This document shows positions 32,733 to 42,734 of a stretch of 57,376 nucleotides of DNA, piece by piece (the first letter of the stretch is position 1; every line of letters starts with the position of its first letter). This DNA comes from Bacteroidales bacterium Bact_13 (lineage in GTDB: Bacteria > Bacteroidota > Bacteroidia > Bacteroidales > UBA932): assembly GCA_001602845.1 (NCBI GenBank), contig LUZE01000145.1:1-57376 (forward strand), given 5' to 3'. The position numbers were made by a program, and so were the translations under genes. The notes beneath the pieces were generated by a model. It did no database searches. It worked only from the letters and a program-made list of their open reading frames with translations, and was not told where the DNA came from.

Positions 32733-33857
32733 ATGAAAAGATTTACTGAAGTGGTACTGATGCTTTGCATCGCAATGATGTGTACTACCTCCTTTGAGGC
32801 ACAAGGCCAGAATCGTCGTCACGGCGGTGGCTCTTCCCATTCGCCCAGGACGGAACACCGCGCCCCCTCCGGGCACAGCGGGCCGAGTACGAAAATGTCG
32901 GCCCCACGCAACGATAATCGTGGCTCGCAGATGAACCGCAGTCACGGCTCGTCTCAGATGAATCGTAACCACAGCGGCAACATCGCGCGTAACGACCGCC
33001 CGAGCAATCGTCCGAGCGACCGCCCTGGCGTGCGGTCGAACAATCGTCCCAGCGACCGTCCGAGCGTTCGGCCGAACAATCGCCCGAACGACCGTCCCAG
33101 CATGCGGCCGAACAACCGCCCGAATGATCGTCCGGCCCAGCGGCCCGGCAACACCCACGGCTCCCGTCCCGGTTCAGTCGGCCACGGTCCCCATCCCGGA
33201 CACGGCCCCGCTGCTGTGCACAGCCCCCGTCCTTCCCACCGCGCCCCGATCTACTCGCGTCCGTATCTGGAGCCGCGCTACCGTCCGGTGCCGTCCTACC
33301 GCTACGGCTACCATTATTTCGGCCACCGGATCCATTCCCTTCCGATCGGCTATTCGCTGATCCGGGTCGGCTATCGCGACTACTATTATTACGACGGTAT
33401 CTACTACCGCCCGTATTGGGACGGCGGTTACTATGTGTGCCGTCCGCCGCTCGGTACCCGCATCGCATCGACGTTGTTTGACATCGCGATGACCTCCATC
33501 GCCATCAACACCATCCGCAATGAGATCGAGCGGGCACAGTACGCGGCAGAGCTCTCGAGCATCTATGCGGCGCGCAACGCCGACTATACGGTCCGTACCA
33601 GCGACGATTACTACAACTCGAACCTGGCTGCCCAGACCGGCCAGGAATACTATTACCAGGACGGCGTGTTTTACACGTTGAAGAACGGTGAATACTGCGT
33701 GATCGAAGCGCCCATCGGCGCTCTGGTCGAGGAAATCCCTGAAGACTACGACGAAGTCGAACTCGGCGGCAAGACCTACTACCAGGTCGAAGACACGCTC
33801 TTCAAGACCACCATCATCGACGGCAAGCTTCTCTTCGAAGTCGTCTGCAACCTGTAG
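32733..33857 (+). CDS. Exported Arg/Pro-rich repeat protein, DUF6515-like
   Basis: A 374-residue exported protein. The signal peptide (to about residue 25) is followed by a low-complexity stretch rich in R, N, P, S and H (about 28-190) that includes four 12-residue repeats, RP(S/N)DRPxxRxxN, at residues 93-140. The C-terminal part (about 200-374) is Tyr-rich and ordered: YYYYDGIYYRPYWDGGYYVCRPPLGT, then two copies of YYYQDGVFYTL-type motifs, resembling the DUF6515 family of Bacteroidetes envelope proteins. A cell-envelope or polyanion-binding role is possible, but no function is known. It ends at a strong bidirectional terminator. Confidence 0.75.
   Translation: MKRFTEVVLMLCIAMMCTTSFEAQGQNRRHGGGSSHSPRTEHRAPSGHSGPSTKMSAPRNDNRGSQMNRSHGSSQMNRNHSGNIARNDRPSNRPSDRPGVRSNNRPSDRPSVRPNNRPNDRPSMRPNNRPNDRPAQRPGNTHGSRPGSVGHGPHPGHGPAAVHSPRPSHRAPIYSRPYLEPRYRPVPSYRYGYHYFGHRIHSLPIGYSLIRVGYRDYYYYDGIYYRPYWDGGYYVCRPPLGTRIASTLFDIAMTSIAINTIRNEIERAQYAAELSSIYAARNADYTVRTSDDYYNSNLAAQTGQEYYYQDGVFYTLKNGEYCVIEAPIGALVEEIPEDYDEVELGGKTYYQVEDTLFKTTIIDGKLLFEVVCNL
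33009..33152 (+). repeat. Four in-frame 36-base tandem repeats
   Basis: Four degenerate 36-base units encode RPSDRPGVRSNN, RPSDRPSVRPNN, RPNDRPSMRPNN and RPNDRPAQRPGN within the disordered part of the DUF6515-like protein. Copy number is likely to vary between strains. Confidence 0.85.
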
Positions 33858-33877
33858 GCCGTTCCGATTAAATGCCA

Positions 33878-33921
33878 TTGCGGGAGCAGAATCTCCGGAT
33901 TCTGCTCCCGCAATGTTTTTC
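33878..33921. terminator. Bidirectional rho-independent terminator
   Basis: A 17-base perfect stem, ATTGCGGGAGCAGAATC / GATTCTGCTCCCGCAAT, with a TCCG loop, then GTTTTT on the plus strand and an A-run (AAAT on the plus strand) before the stem. It separates the convergent DUF6515-like and FKBP genes. Confidence 0.92.
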
Positions 33922-33936
33922 CGTTAGTCGGGAGAA

Positions 33937-34662
33937 TTATTTCCCTTCGGCCTCGGGCTGTTCAACGTACGGGCGGACCGAGATGAGCTCCACCTTGAAG
34001 GTGAGGGCCTCGTTCGGGCGGATGTCGCCGCTGACGTTGCGGTCGCCGTATGCGAGATCGGCCGGGATCCAGAGCATGATCTCACCGCCTTCGCCGATGA
34101 GCTGCATGCCTTCCGTCCAACCCTTGATCACGCCGTTGAGCGGGAACTTGGCGGTGACCTGACGGTCATAGGAAGAGTCGAACACCTTGCCGTCGAGGTT
34201 CTTGCCTTCGTAGTTCACTTCCACGGTGTCGCGTTCGGACGGCTTCACGCCCTCACCCTCGCGGATGATCTTGTACTGCAGGCCCGATTCGGTGGTCACG
34301 ACGCCATCCTTCTTGGCGTTGTCGGCCAGCATCTTCTCGCTCTTGGTCTTGAATTCCGTCGAGATGGCTTCCATCCGTTTCTCCATGAAACCGTTCACCA
34401 CGTTCTGGAAGGTGACGTAATCGACTTCGACACCCTTGCAGGCATCCTGGATGCCCTTGATGATGTTGCTCGCGCTCAGGGGACCGAAGTTGCTCTGAAC
34501 GATCTGCATACCCGTGGAGTAACCGATCATGTAGCTCACCGAGTCGATATCCGACTGGCTGATGCCAGCCGGCTGGGAGCCCTCGCCCGTCTTCTTGTCG
34601 CAGGAAGCGAGCATCAATGCGCTGGCTGCGCAGAGAATTGCAATTGCAAATACCTTTTTCAT
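33937..34662 (-). CDS. FKBP-type peptidyl-prolyl isomerase lipoprotein
   Basis: A 241-residue envelope chaperone. The lipoprotein signal ends LASC with Cys at about residue 20. Residues about 35-135 are the FkpA/Mip-like N-terminal helical dimerisation domain (DIDSVSYMIGYSTGMQI). The FKBP domain follows (VTTESGLQYKIIREGEG, VEVNYEGKNLDGKVFDSSYDR, GVIKGWTEGMQLIGEGGE, IPADLAYGDR). The ATG at 34662 starts the signal peptide; a frame extension upstream is not needed. A TATCTTTG promoter box is at 34700-34707. Confidence 0.93.
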   Translation of the reverse strand: MKKVFAIAILCAASALMLASCDKKTGEGSQPAGISQSDIDSVSYMIGYSTGMQIVQSNFGPLSASNIIKGIQDACKGVEVDYVTFQNVVNGFMEKRMEAISTEFKTKSEKMLADNAKKDGVVTTESGLQYKIIREGEGVKPSERDTVEVNYEGKNLDGKVFDSSYDRQVTAKFPLNGVIKGWTEGMQLIGEGGEIMLWIPADLAYGDRNVSGDIRPNEALTFKVELISVRPYVEQPEAEGK

Positions 34663-34699
34663 ATCAATAATAAAAATTACAGTAATCCGGTTGGAAGCG

Positions 34700-34707
34700 C
34701 AAAGATA
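34700..34707 (-). promoter_or_regulatory. -7 promoter element, FKBP gene
   Basis: TATCTTTG on the minus strand, 37 bases before the ATG at 34662, in an AT-rich stretch shared with the divergent recQ. Confidence 0.6.
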
Positions 34708-34779
34708 GCAAAAGTTCAAAATAATTGTCAGAAACTATGGAATTTCCGTTTTTTTTACTTAATTTAGTGGACTGAAGCC

Positions 34780-34796
34780 ATGAATACGACGAATCT

Positions 34797-34800
<4 letters not shown>
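34780..34800 (+). promoter_or_regulatory. Six-codon upstream ORF overlapping the recQ start
   Basis: ATG AAT ACG ACG AAT CTA TGA: its TGA overlaps the recQ ATG (ATGA). Translation of this mini-ORF could deliver ribosomes to recQ, which has no clear purine-rich site of its own. It may be fortuitous. Confidence 0.35.
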
Positions 34801-37010
<2,210 letters not shown>

Positions 37011-37018
37011 ACGTTATT

Positions 37019-37192
37019 GTTTGCTTGCGCCTTGCGCGGGTGGGTGGATGCTCCAGAACCCGTGCCACCCTCGGCACCGTAAGAGGGAGGGGCCCATGCG
37101 CAGCATGGGAGGGGTCGAGCGTAGCGAGACGGTTCTGGAGCAACACCCAGAGCGCCAAGCAAGCAAACAGATGCCCGGTCGGGGCCGGGCAT
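37019..37192. repeat. Inverted-repeat (MITE-like) element plus palindrome after recQ
   Basis: The 194-base gap between convergent recQ and glutamine synthetase is filled by repeats. TGTTTGCTTGC (37019-37029) is inverted at 37159-37169, and GCTCCAGAACC (37050-37060) at 37131-37141, giving a 151-base element with two nested arms. A central palindrome CCCATGC-GCA-GCATGGG lies at 37093-37109. One base later is ATGCCCGG-TCGGGG-CCGGGCAT (37171-37192). Its right 31 bases recur exactly at 64-94. No ORF of note is inside. Confidence 0.8.
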
Positions 37193-37204
37193 GACGTAAA
37201 GGGC

Positions 37205-38707
37205 TTAGCCGCAGTAGTAGAATTGCTGCACGAGGCGGGCCATCTTCTTGGGATCGTTCGAAGCCTCGTGACGGATGTTCTGATCCTTGTAGGATTTCAG
37301 CTTGGCAATGGTGCCGTCGATCAGGCTGGGCGAGAAAATCCCGTCCTTCTCATAAAGGGCCCGGTTCTTCTCGAGACAGAGCGCCGACTCGTGGCAGGAG
37401 GCCGGAAGCTGTTCAAGCGAGTTGAGCAGCGCCTCGTTCTTCTTGTCGTGAATATTCACATCCACATACGTCTTTTGCGCAACCTCCAGTGCATCAGGCA
37501 TCTCGAAACCGATGCGCGCTGCCGTGCACAGGCCGGCCAGCATGTTGTAGATGTCGGCACTGCCGTCGCCTGAACGCATCTCGACGGTCTGCTTGTCGGG
37601 GATGACGAAATCATTCGGATCCTCCAGCGGATTGGCCAGCGCACACATGCTCCGGTCGACACTCCAGCCAAGCGGCACGCGAACCAGGACGGAACGGTTG
37701 CGGTCGCCCCAGCAGACGCTGGTCGGCGCCTCCTGATGGGGCACCAGCCGGAAGTAGGACGTCGGATTGGTGTTGCCGAAAGCGGTCAGCGAGGAAGCGC
37801 ATTTCATGTAGCCTGCGATGGCGCGCCGCGCCTCGTCGGAGAGGGAGCCGTCCTTGATCATCACCGAATGGTCGCCCTTCATCATCCGTGTGTGGAAATG
37901 CAGGCCGCTGCCCGCCTTGCCCGTCGTGATCTTCGGCGCGAACGTGATGTCGAGACCGTACTCGTGCGCGAGGGAACGCAGGATCCACTTGGCCATCAGC
38001 AGCTGGTCGGCCGCCGATTCCACCGGATTGACGAGGAACTCGATCTCGTTCTGCTCGTAGATCTTGCCGTCGAGCGTGAAGTTGCCCACCTCGCAGTGGC
38101 CGTACTTGATCTGGCCGCCCACCTCCGCGATGCAGCGGATGGCCTCGGCGCGGAACGCCTCGAACTTGGCGAACGGCGTAGATTCGTGATAGCCGTGCTG
38201 GTCTTCCGCCGGGAAACGGCCGTCGTCCTCGGCGACGATGTAGAATTCAAGCTCGCCCATGGCCTCGAAAGTATAGCCCGTCACCTCGGTGAAATGACGG
38301 TGCGCCTTGCGGAGCGTGAACTCCGGCGCACTCTCGAGCGGCAGGCCGTCCTTGGTGAAATAGCTGCAGAGGAAGCCCACGGTGGGAATCTCCTGGAACG
38401 GATCGACATAGGCCGTGCTGAAACGCGGGATCACGTAGAGGTCGCTGCTGTCGGCGGCGATGTAGGGGAACAGGCTGGAACCGTCCACACGCTCGCCGTA
38501 GGAGAGGATCGTGTCGAGATACTGACGGTTGGTGACCGGGAAGTTCAGCGTCTTGAGACGCCCGTCGGCCGCCACGTAGCGGAAATTGACGATGCGGACC
38601 TCATTGGCTACGATGTAGTCGATGATGTCTTTTTTGGTAAATTCCTTCGGCGCCTTGCCGAGAGCCTTGACCAGTGGATTGATGTTATAGTCGCAAAAGT
38701 TATTCAT
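37205..38707 (-). CDS. Glutamine synthetase family protein
   Basis: A 500-residue member of the GS-I-type fold. It has the catalytic-domain glutamates in GELEFYIVAEDD and NEIEFLVNPVES, the ammonia/ATP region KITTGKAGSGLHFHTRM, NTNPTSYFRLVPHQEAP, and the arginine-rich WGDRNRSVLVRVPLGW. Length is close to GS-I (about 470) with a small extension, and it differs from the 730-residue GSIII that many Bacteroidales use. The C-terminal adenylylation-site motif of E. coli GlnA is not evident. Glutamine synthesis is likely, but a gamma-glutamyl-amine ligase role cannot be excluded. It diverges from the ABC exporter gene. Confidence 0.87.
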   Translation of the reverse strand: MNNFCDYNINPLVKALGKAPKEFTKKDIIDYIVANEVRIVNFRYVAADGRLKTLNFPVTNRQYLDTILSYGERVDGSSLFPYIAADSSDLYVIPRFSTAYVDPFQEIPTVGFLCSYFTKDGLPLESAPEFTLRKAHRHFTEVTGYTFEAMGELEFYIVAEDDGRFPAEDQHGYHESTPFAKFEAFRAEAIRCIAEVGGQIKYGHCEVGNFTLDGKIYEQNEIEFLVNPVESAADQLLMAKWILRSLAHEYGLDITFAPKITTGKAGSGLHFHTRMMKGDHSVMIKDGSLSDEARRAIAGYMKCASSLTAFGNTNPTSYFRLVPHQEAPTSVCWGDRNRSVLVRVPLGWSVDRSMCALANPLEDPNDFVIPDKQTVEMRSGDGSADIYNMLAGLCTAARIGFEMPDALEVAQKTYVDVNIHDKKNEALLNSLEQLPASCHESALCLEKNRALYEKDGIFSPSLIDGTIAKLKSYKDQNIRHEASNDPKKMARLVQQFYYCG

Positions 38708-38736
38708 TGAAAGGAAATGGTATGGTTATTTCATAC

Positions 38737-38781
38737 AAAGGTAACGAAAAAAACGATTTCAGCTATTTCTTTGTATCTTTG
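38737..38781. promoter_or_regulatory. Divergent promoters, glutamine synthetase and ABC exporter
   Basis: TACCTTTG on the minus strand (38737-38744), 29 bases before the glutamine synthetase ATG, and TATCTTTG on the plus strand (38774-38781), 18 bases before the ABC exporter ATG at 38800. Confidence 0.6.
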
Positions 38782-38799
38782 TCGTTCAGGCTGATCCGT

Positions 38800-40620
38800 A
38801 TGGAAACCTTCAAGCGCGTCCTGTCCTATGCCCGGCCGTATGGCAAAAGCTTGCCCGGCTACCTGATGCTGTCCGTCTTTTCGGTGGTCTTCGGCGTGCT
38901 GAACTATGCCCTGCTGGGACCCCTGCTCACGGTGCTGTTCGACAGCCAGGCCCTCGCAGCGAGCGCCGTGAAGCCGGAATTCTCTTTCTCGATCGACTGG
39001 GCGACACAATGGTTCCAGTGGCTCCTTGCTTCGATCGTGCAGGACCGCGGCGTAATGCGGGCTTTGCTGGTGGTGTGCGTGAGCCTCGTGGTGGCGTCCT
39101 TCTTCTCCGACCTGTGCCGTTATCTTTCGCAGCGCATCATCGTCACCCTCAAGACACGCCTGATGAAGAACCTCCGCAAGGACCTTTTCTCCAAGATATC
39201 CTCGCTGCACGTAGGCTATTTCACGGATAAACGCAAGGGCGACATCCTGTCGAGCCTCTCGAACGACGTGTCCGAGGTGCAGAACACCATAGCGGGCAGC
39301 TTCCATATCCTGTTCCGCGAGCCCCTGCTGGTCCTCGGCTTCCTGGCCATGCTCATCTATATGTCGCCGCGGCTGACGCTGGTCTCGCTCGTGGCGCTGC
39401 CCTTGTCCGTCCTGCTCGTCACCCGGCTTACCCGCCGGCTCCGGGCCGGGAGCGTGGAGACGCAGCGGCTCATGGGCCGCATCCTCAGCCAGTTCGACGA
39501 GGCCATCTCCGGTTCGCGCATCATCAAGGCCTTCACCGCCCGCAAGCAGGTGGATGCCGCCTTCGAGCAGGTGAACGATGAGCACCGCCGCATCTCCCGC
39601 CAGGTGTACAACCGGCAGGAACTGGCTTCGCCCACCTCCGAATTCCTCGGCCTCACCATCGCGGCCGGCGTGCTGTTCTTCGGCGGCTGGCTGAACGTGC
39701 GCGGGCAGCTCGGCATGACGTGGCCCCAGTTCATCGTCTATATCATGTTCTACTGGCGCGTGCTGGAACCCGCCAAGGCCATCGCCAACCAGTATGCCGC
39801 CGTACAGAAGGGCCTCGTCTCGGCCGACCGCATCTTCGCGATCCTCGACACGCCCTCCGCTATCCCCGACGGCACGAAGCCCGTCAAAGAGTTCCGCAAT
39901 GAGGTGCTCTTCGACCACGTGACGTTCGCTTATGGCGAAGAGCCCGTGCTCACGGATATCTGCCTGTCCATCCCCAAGGGAAAGACCGTCGCCGTGGTTG
40001 GGCCGTCGGGCGCCGGCAAATCCACGATGGCCGACCTGCTGCCCCGCTTCCACGACGTGACCGGCGGCCGCATCCTCCTCGACGGAACCGACATCCGGGA
40101 GTTCCGGCTCGACGACCTGGCCGCCCTGATGGGCATCGTCACGCAGGAGTCGGTCCTGTTCAACGATACCGTGCACAACAACATCGCCTTCGGCATGCCC
40201 GACGCGACCCGTGAGCAGGTGATCGAGGCCGCGCGCATCGCCAACGCAGATCCCTTCATCGCGCAGCTCCCCCAGGGATATGACACCAATATCGGCGAGC
40301 GGGGCGCAAAACTCTCCGGCGGACAGCGGCAACGCATCGCCATCGCCCGGGCCGTGCTCAAGAATCCGCCCCTGCTCATCCTCGACGAAGCCACTTCCGC
40401 CCTCGACACGGAAAGCGAGCGGCTCGTCCAGGACGCACTCACGCGCCTGATGGGTGGGCGTACTTCCCTGGTCATCGCCCACCGCCTCTCGACCATCCGC
40501 CACGCCGACCTGATCGTCGTTCTGCAGGACGGCCGCATCGTCGAGCGCGGAACACATGAAGATTTGGTTGCAAATCACGGTCTTTATTCGCATCTTTGCA
40601 ATTTGCAGGCATTTTCATAG
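38800..40620 (+). CDS. MsbA-type ABC exporter
   Basis: A 606-residue half-transporter: membrane domain with about six helices (residues 15-320) fused to one ATPase. It has Walker A VVGPSGAGKSTMADLLPRF, Q-loop IVTQESVLFN, signature KLSGGQRQRIAIARA, Walker B LLILDEATSALD, and H-loop VIAHRLSTIRHAD. Resembles MsbA/lipid A flippases and multidrug exporters; as in many Bacteroidetes, lipid export is the likely job but specificity cannot be read from sequence. The start at 38800 (METFKRVLSYARPYG) is chosen over an upstream ATG at 38707 because the promoter box lies between them. The acyl-CoA ligase follows 9 bases after its stop. Confidence 0.9.
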   Translation: METFKRVLSYARPYGKSLPGYLMLSVFSVVFGVLNYALLGPLLTVLFDSQALAASAVKPEFSFSIDWATQWFQWLLASIVQDRGVMRALLVVCVSLVVASFFSDLCRYLSQRIIVTLKTRLMKNLRKDLFSKISSLHVGYFTDKRKGDILSSLSNDVSEVQNTIAGSFHILFREPLLVLGFLAMLIYMSPRLTLVSLVALPLSVLLVTRLTRRLRAGSVETQRLMGRILSQFDEAISGSRIIKAFTARKQVDAAFEQVNDEHRRISRQVYNRQELASPTSEFLGLTIAAGVLFFGGWLNVRGQLGMTWPQFIVYIMFYWRVLEPAKAIANQYAAVQKGLVSADRIFAILDTPSAIPDGTKPVKEFRNEVLFDHVTFAYGEEPVLTDICLSIPKGKTVAVVGPSGAGKSTMADLLPRFHDVTGGRILLDGTDIREFRLDDLAALMGIVTQESVLFNDTVHNNIAFGMPDATREQVIEAARIANADPFIAQLPQGYDTNIGERGAKLSGGQRQRIAIARAVLKNPPLLILDEATSALDTESERLVQDALTRLMGGRTSLVIAHRLSTIRHADLIVVLQDGRIVERGTHEDLVANHGLYSHLCNLQAFS

Positions 40621-40629
40621 CACACTGTC

Positions 40630-42309
40630 ATGTCAAAGAAACCATCAAGAAAGAAATCTCTGAACGCGCTCCTGGAATACAGTTTCAAGAAGAACTGGGA
40701 CCGTCCGGCCCTGTCGAACTACAACCAGGAGACCTTATATTATAAAGACGTGGCCCGCAAGGTAGCGCAGCTGCACATCTTCTTCGAGGCGTGCGGCATC
40801 CAGCCCGGCGACCGCATCGCCGTCTGCTCGAAGAACCAGGTCAACTGGGCCGTGTCGTATCTGGCCGCGATGACCTACGGGGCCGTGGTCGTGCCGATCC
40901 TGCACGAATTCCAGCCCACGAACGTCGCACACCTGGTGACCCATTGCGAAGCCCGCATCCTCTTCATCGGCGACATCATCTGGCGCAACATGGCCGAGAT
41001 GGAGCTCCCCGGCGTGGAGGTGATCGTGACCCTGTCCGACCTCAAGGTGGTCCGCTCCGTCAATCCTAACGCGGAAGCCGTGATGGCGGACCTGGAAAAC
41101 CGGATGCAGGCCCGCTATCCGGACGGTTTCAATGCCGAGAGCCTGGATTACTTCCCGGACCAGCCCGAGTCGCTCGCACTGATCAGCTACACGTCCGGCA
41201 CGTCGGGCTTCTCGAAGGGCGTGATGATCCCGTACCGTGCGCTCCTGTCGAACATCCAGTTCGCCTGCGAGGCCGAGCCACACATGGACAACAATTCCCG
41301 CATGGTGTCGATGCTGCCGACCGCGCATATGTACGGAATGATCTTCGAGTTCCTGTTCGAGATGACCATCGGCGCGCACGTGTTCTTCCTGACGCGCCTC
41401 CCGAGCCCGAAGGTGATCCTGGAGGCGATGAGCACGGTCAAGCCCGATACGATCATCTCGGTGCCGCTGGTCATCGAAAAGATATACAAGAACATGCTGC
41501 TGCCGTTCATCAGCAAGAAACGCATCAAGATGATGCTCAACCTGCCGGTGCTCGACAAGATGGTCAAAAACAAGATCCGCGACAGCCTGGTCCAGGCGTT
41601 CGGCGGCAAGTTCGGCGAGGTTATCATCGGCGGCGCACCTTTCAACCGCGAGGCCGAGGCGTTCTTCAAGCGCATCAACTTCCCGTTCACCATCGGTTAC
41701 GGCATGACGGAGTGCGCGCCGATCATCACCTACGTCCACTGGGACAAGACCAAGCTCTATTCCTGCGGCAAGGCGGCTCCGCGAATGAAGATCAAGATCG
41801 ATTCCGACGATCCGAAGAAGGAGCCGGGCGAAGTGCTGGTCAAGGGCGAAAACGTGTTCCTGGGCTATTACAAGAACGAAATGGCAACCCGCGAGGCATT
41901 CGTGGACGGCTGGTTCCGCACCGGCGACATGGGCATCATCGACGGCGACGGGTACCTGTACCTGAAGGGCCGCTGCAAGAGCATGATCCTCGGTCCTTCG
42001 GGCCAGAACATCTACCCCGAGGAAATCGAGAGCATCCTGAACAACATGCCGTACGTCGTGGAGTCGCTCGTCGTCGAGGACGACTACAAGATGGTGGCGC
42101 TCATCTATCCCGACTTCGAGCAGGCGCAGGAGGACGGACTGGACCGTGAACAGTTGCAGGAAAAGTTGACCGAAGGCATGCAGCTGGCCAACCTGGAGCT
42201 CGACCAGTACTGCAAGATCCACCACGTGGAGATCGTGGACCAGGAGTTCGAAAAGACGCCGAAACGCAGCATCAAGCGCTACCTGTACCAAAGAGACAAG
42301 AATCAATAA
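40630..42309 (+). CDS. Long-chain fatty acid-CoA ligase
   Basis: A 559-residue AMP-forming acyl-activating enzyme. It has the P-loop-like motif LISYTSGTSGFSKGVM, IIGGAPFN, GYGMTECAPI, the hinge aspartate in GWFRTGDMGIID, and GPSGQNIYPEEIE near the C-terminus with the terminal lysine in KTPKRSIKRYLY. Shorter than the 600-residue FadD-like forms but complete. It is the second gene of an apparent operon with the ABC exporter, 9 bases apart, and overlaps the dCMP deaminase start by one base (TAATG). This supports a lipid or fatty-acid link for the exporter. Confidence 0.9.
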   Translation: MSKKPSRKKSLNALLEYSFKKNWDRPALSNYNQETLYYKDVARKVAQLHIFFEACGIQPGDRIAVCSKNQVNWAVSYLAAMTYGAVVVPILHEFQPTNVAHLVTHCEARILFIGDIIWRNMAEMELPGVEVIVTLSDLKVVRSVNPNAEAVMADLENRMQARYPDGFNAESLDYFPDQPESLALISYTSGTSGFSKGVMIPYRALLSNIQFACEAEPHMDNNSRMVSMLPTAHMYGMIFEFLFEMTIGAHVFFLTRLPSPKVILEAMSTVKPDTIISVPLVIEKIYKNMLLPFISKKRIKMMLNLPVLDKMVKNKIRDSLVQAFGGKFGEVIIGGAPFNREAEAFFKRINFPFTIGYGMTECAPIITYVHWDKTKLYSCGKAAPRMKIKIDSDDPKKEPGEVLVKGENVFLGYYKNEMATREAFVDGWFRTGDMGIIDGDGYLYLKGRCKSMILGPSGQNIYPEEIESILNNMPYVVESLVVEDDYKMVALIYPDFEQAQEDGLDREQLQEKLTEGMQLANLELDQYCKIHHVEIVDQEFEKTPKRSIKRYLYQRDKNQ

Positions 42310-42731
42310 TGGATAAGGATAACAAGAACCGCCAGTTCGACCGGAGCTATCTGGATATGGCTGCCGTGTGGGCGAAGAATTCCTATTGCGAGCGCCGCCA
42401 GGTGGGTGCGATCCTGGTCAAGGACCGGATGATCATCTCGGACGGATATAACGGCACGCCGTCCGGTTTCGAGAACGTTTGCGAAGACGAGAACGGGGTG
42501 ACGAAGCCCTACGTGCTGCACGCCGAGGCCAATGCCATCACAAAGGTGGCCCGGAGCAACAACAGCAGCCTGGGCGCGACGCTCTACATCACGGACTCCC
42601 CCTGTATGGAATGTGCCAAGCTGATCATCCAGTCGGGCATTACCCGGGTCGTCTATGCGCGGGACTACCGGATCACCGACGGCGTGGACCTGCTGCGCCG
42701 GGCGGGAATCGAGGTTGAAAAATTCGAGTAA
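42309..42731 (+). CDS. dCMP / cytidine-type deaminase (ComEB-like)
   Basis: A 140-residue zinc deaminase. It has HAEANAI (zinc histidine and proton-shuttle glutamate) and PCMECAKLI (two zinc cysteines), with GAILVKDRMIISDGYNGTPSGF before them, as in dCMP deaminases that supply dUMP for dTMP. The start overlaps the acyl-CoA ligase stop (TAATG) and the stop is 3 bases ahead of the S41 protease. No thymidylate synthase is in the window. Confidence 0.92.
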   Translation: MDKDNKNRQFDRSYLDMAAVWAKNSYCERRQVGAILVKDRMIISDGYNGTPSGFENVCEDENGVTKPYVLHAEANAITKVARSNNSSLGATLYITDSPCMECAKLIIQSGITRVVYARDYRITDGVDLLRRAGIEVEKFE

Positions 42732-42734
42732 ATC

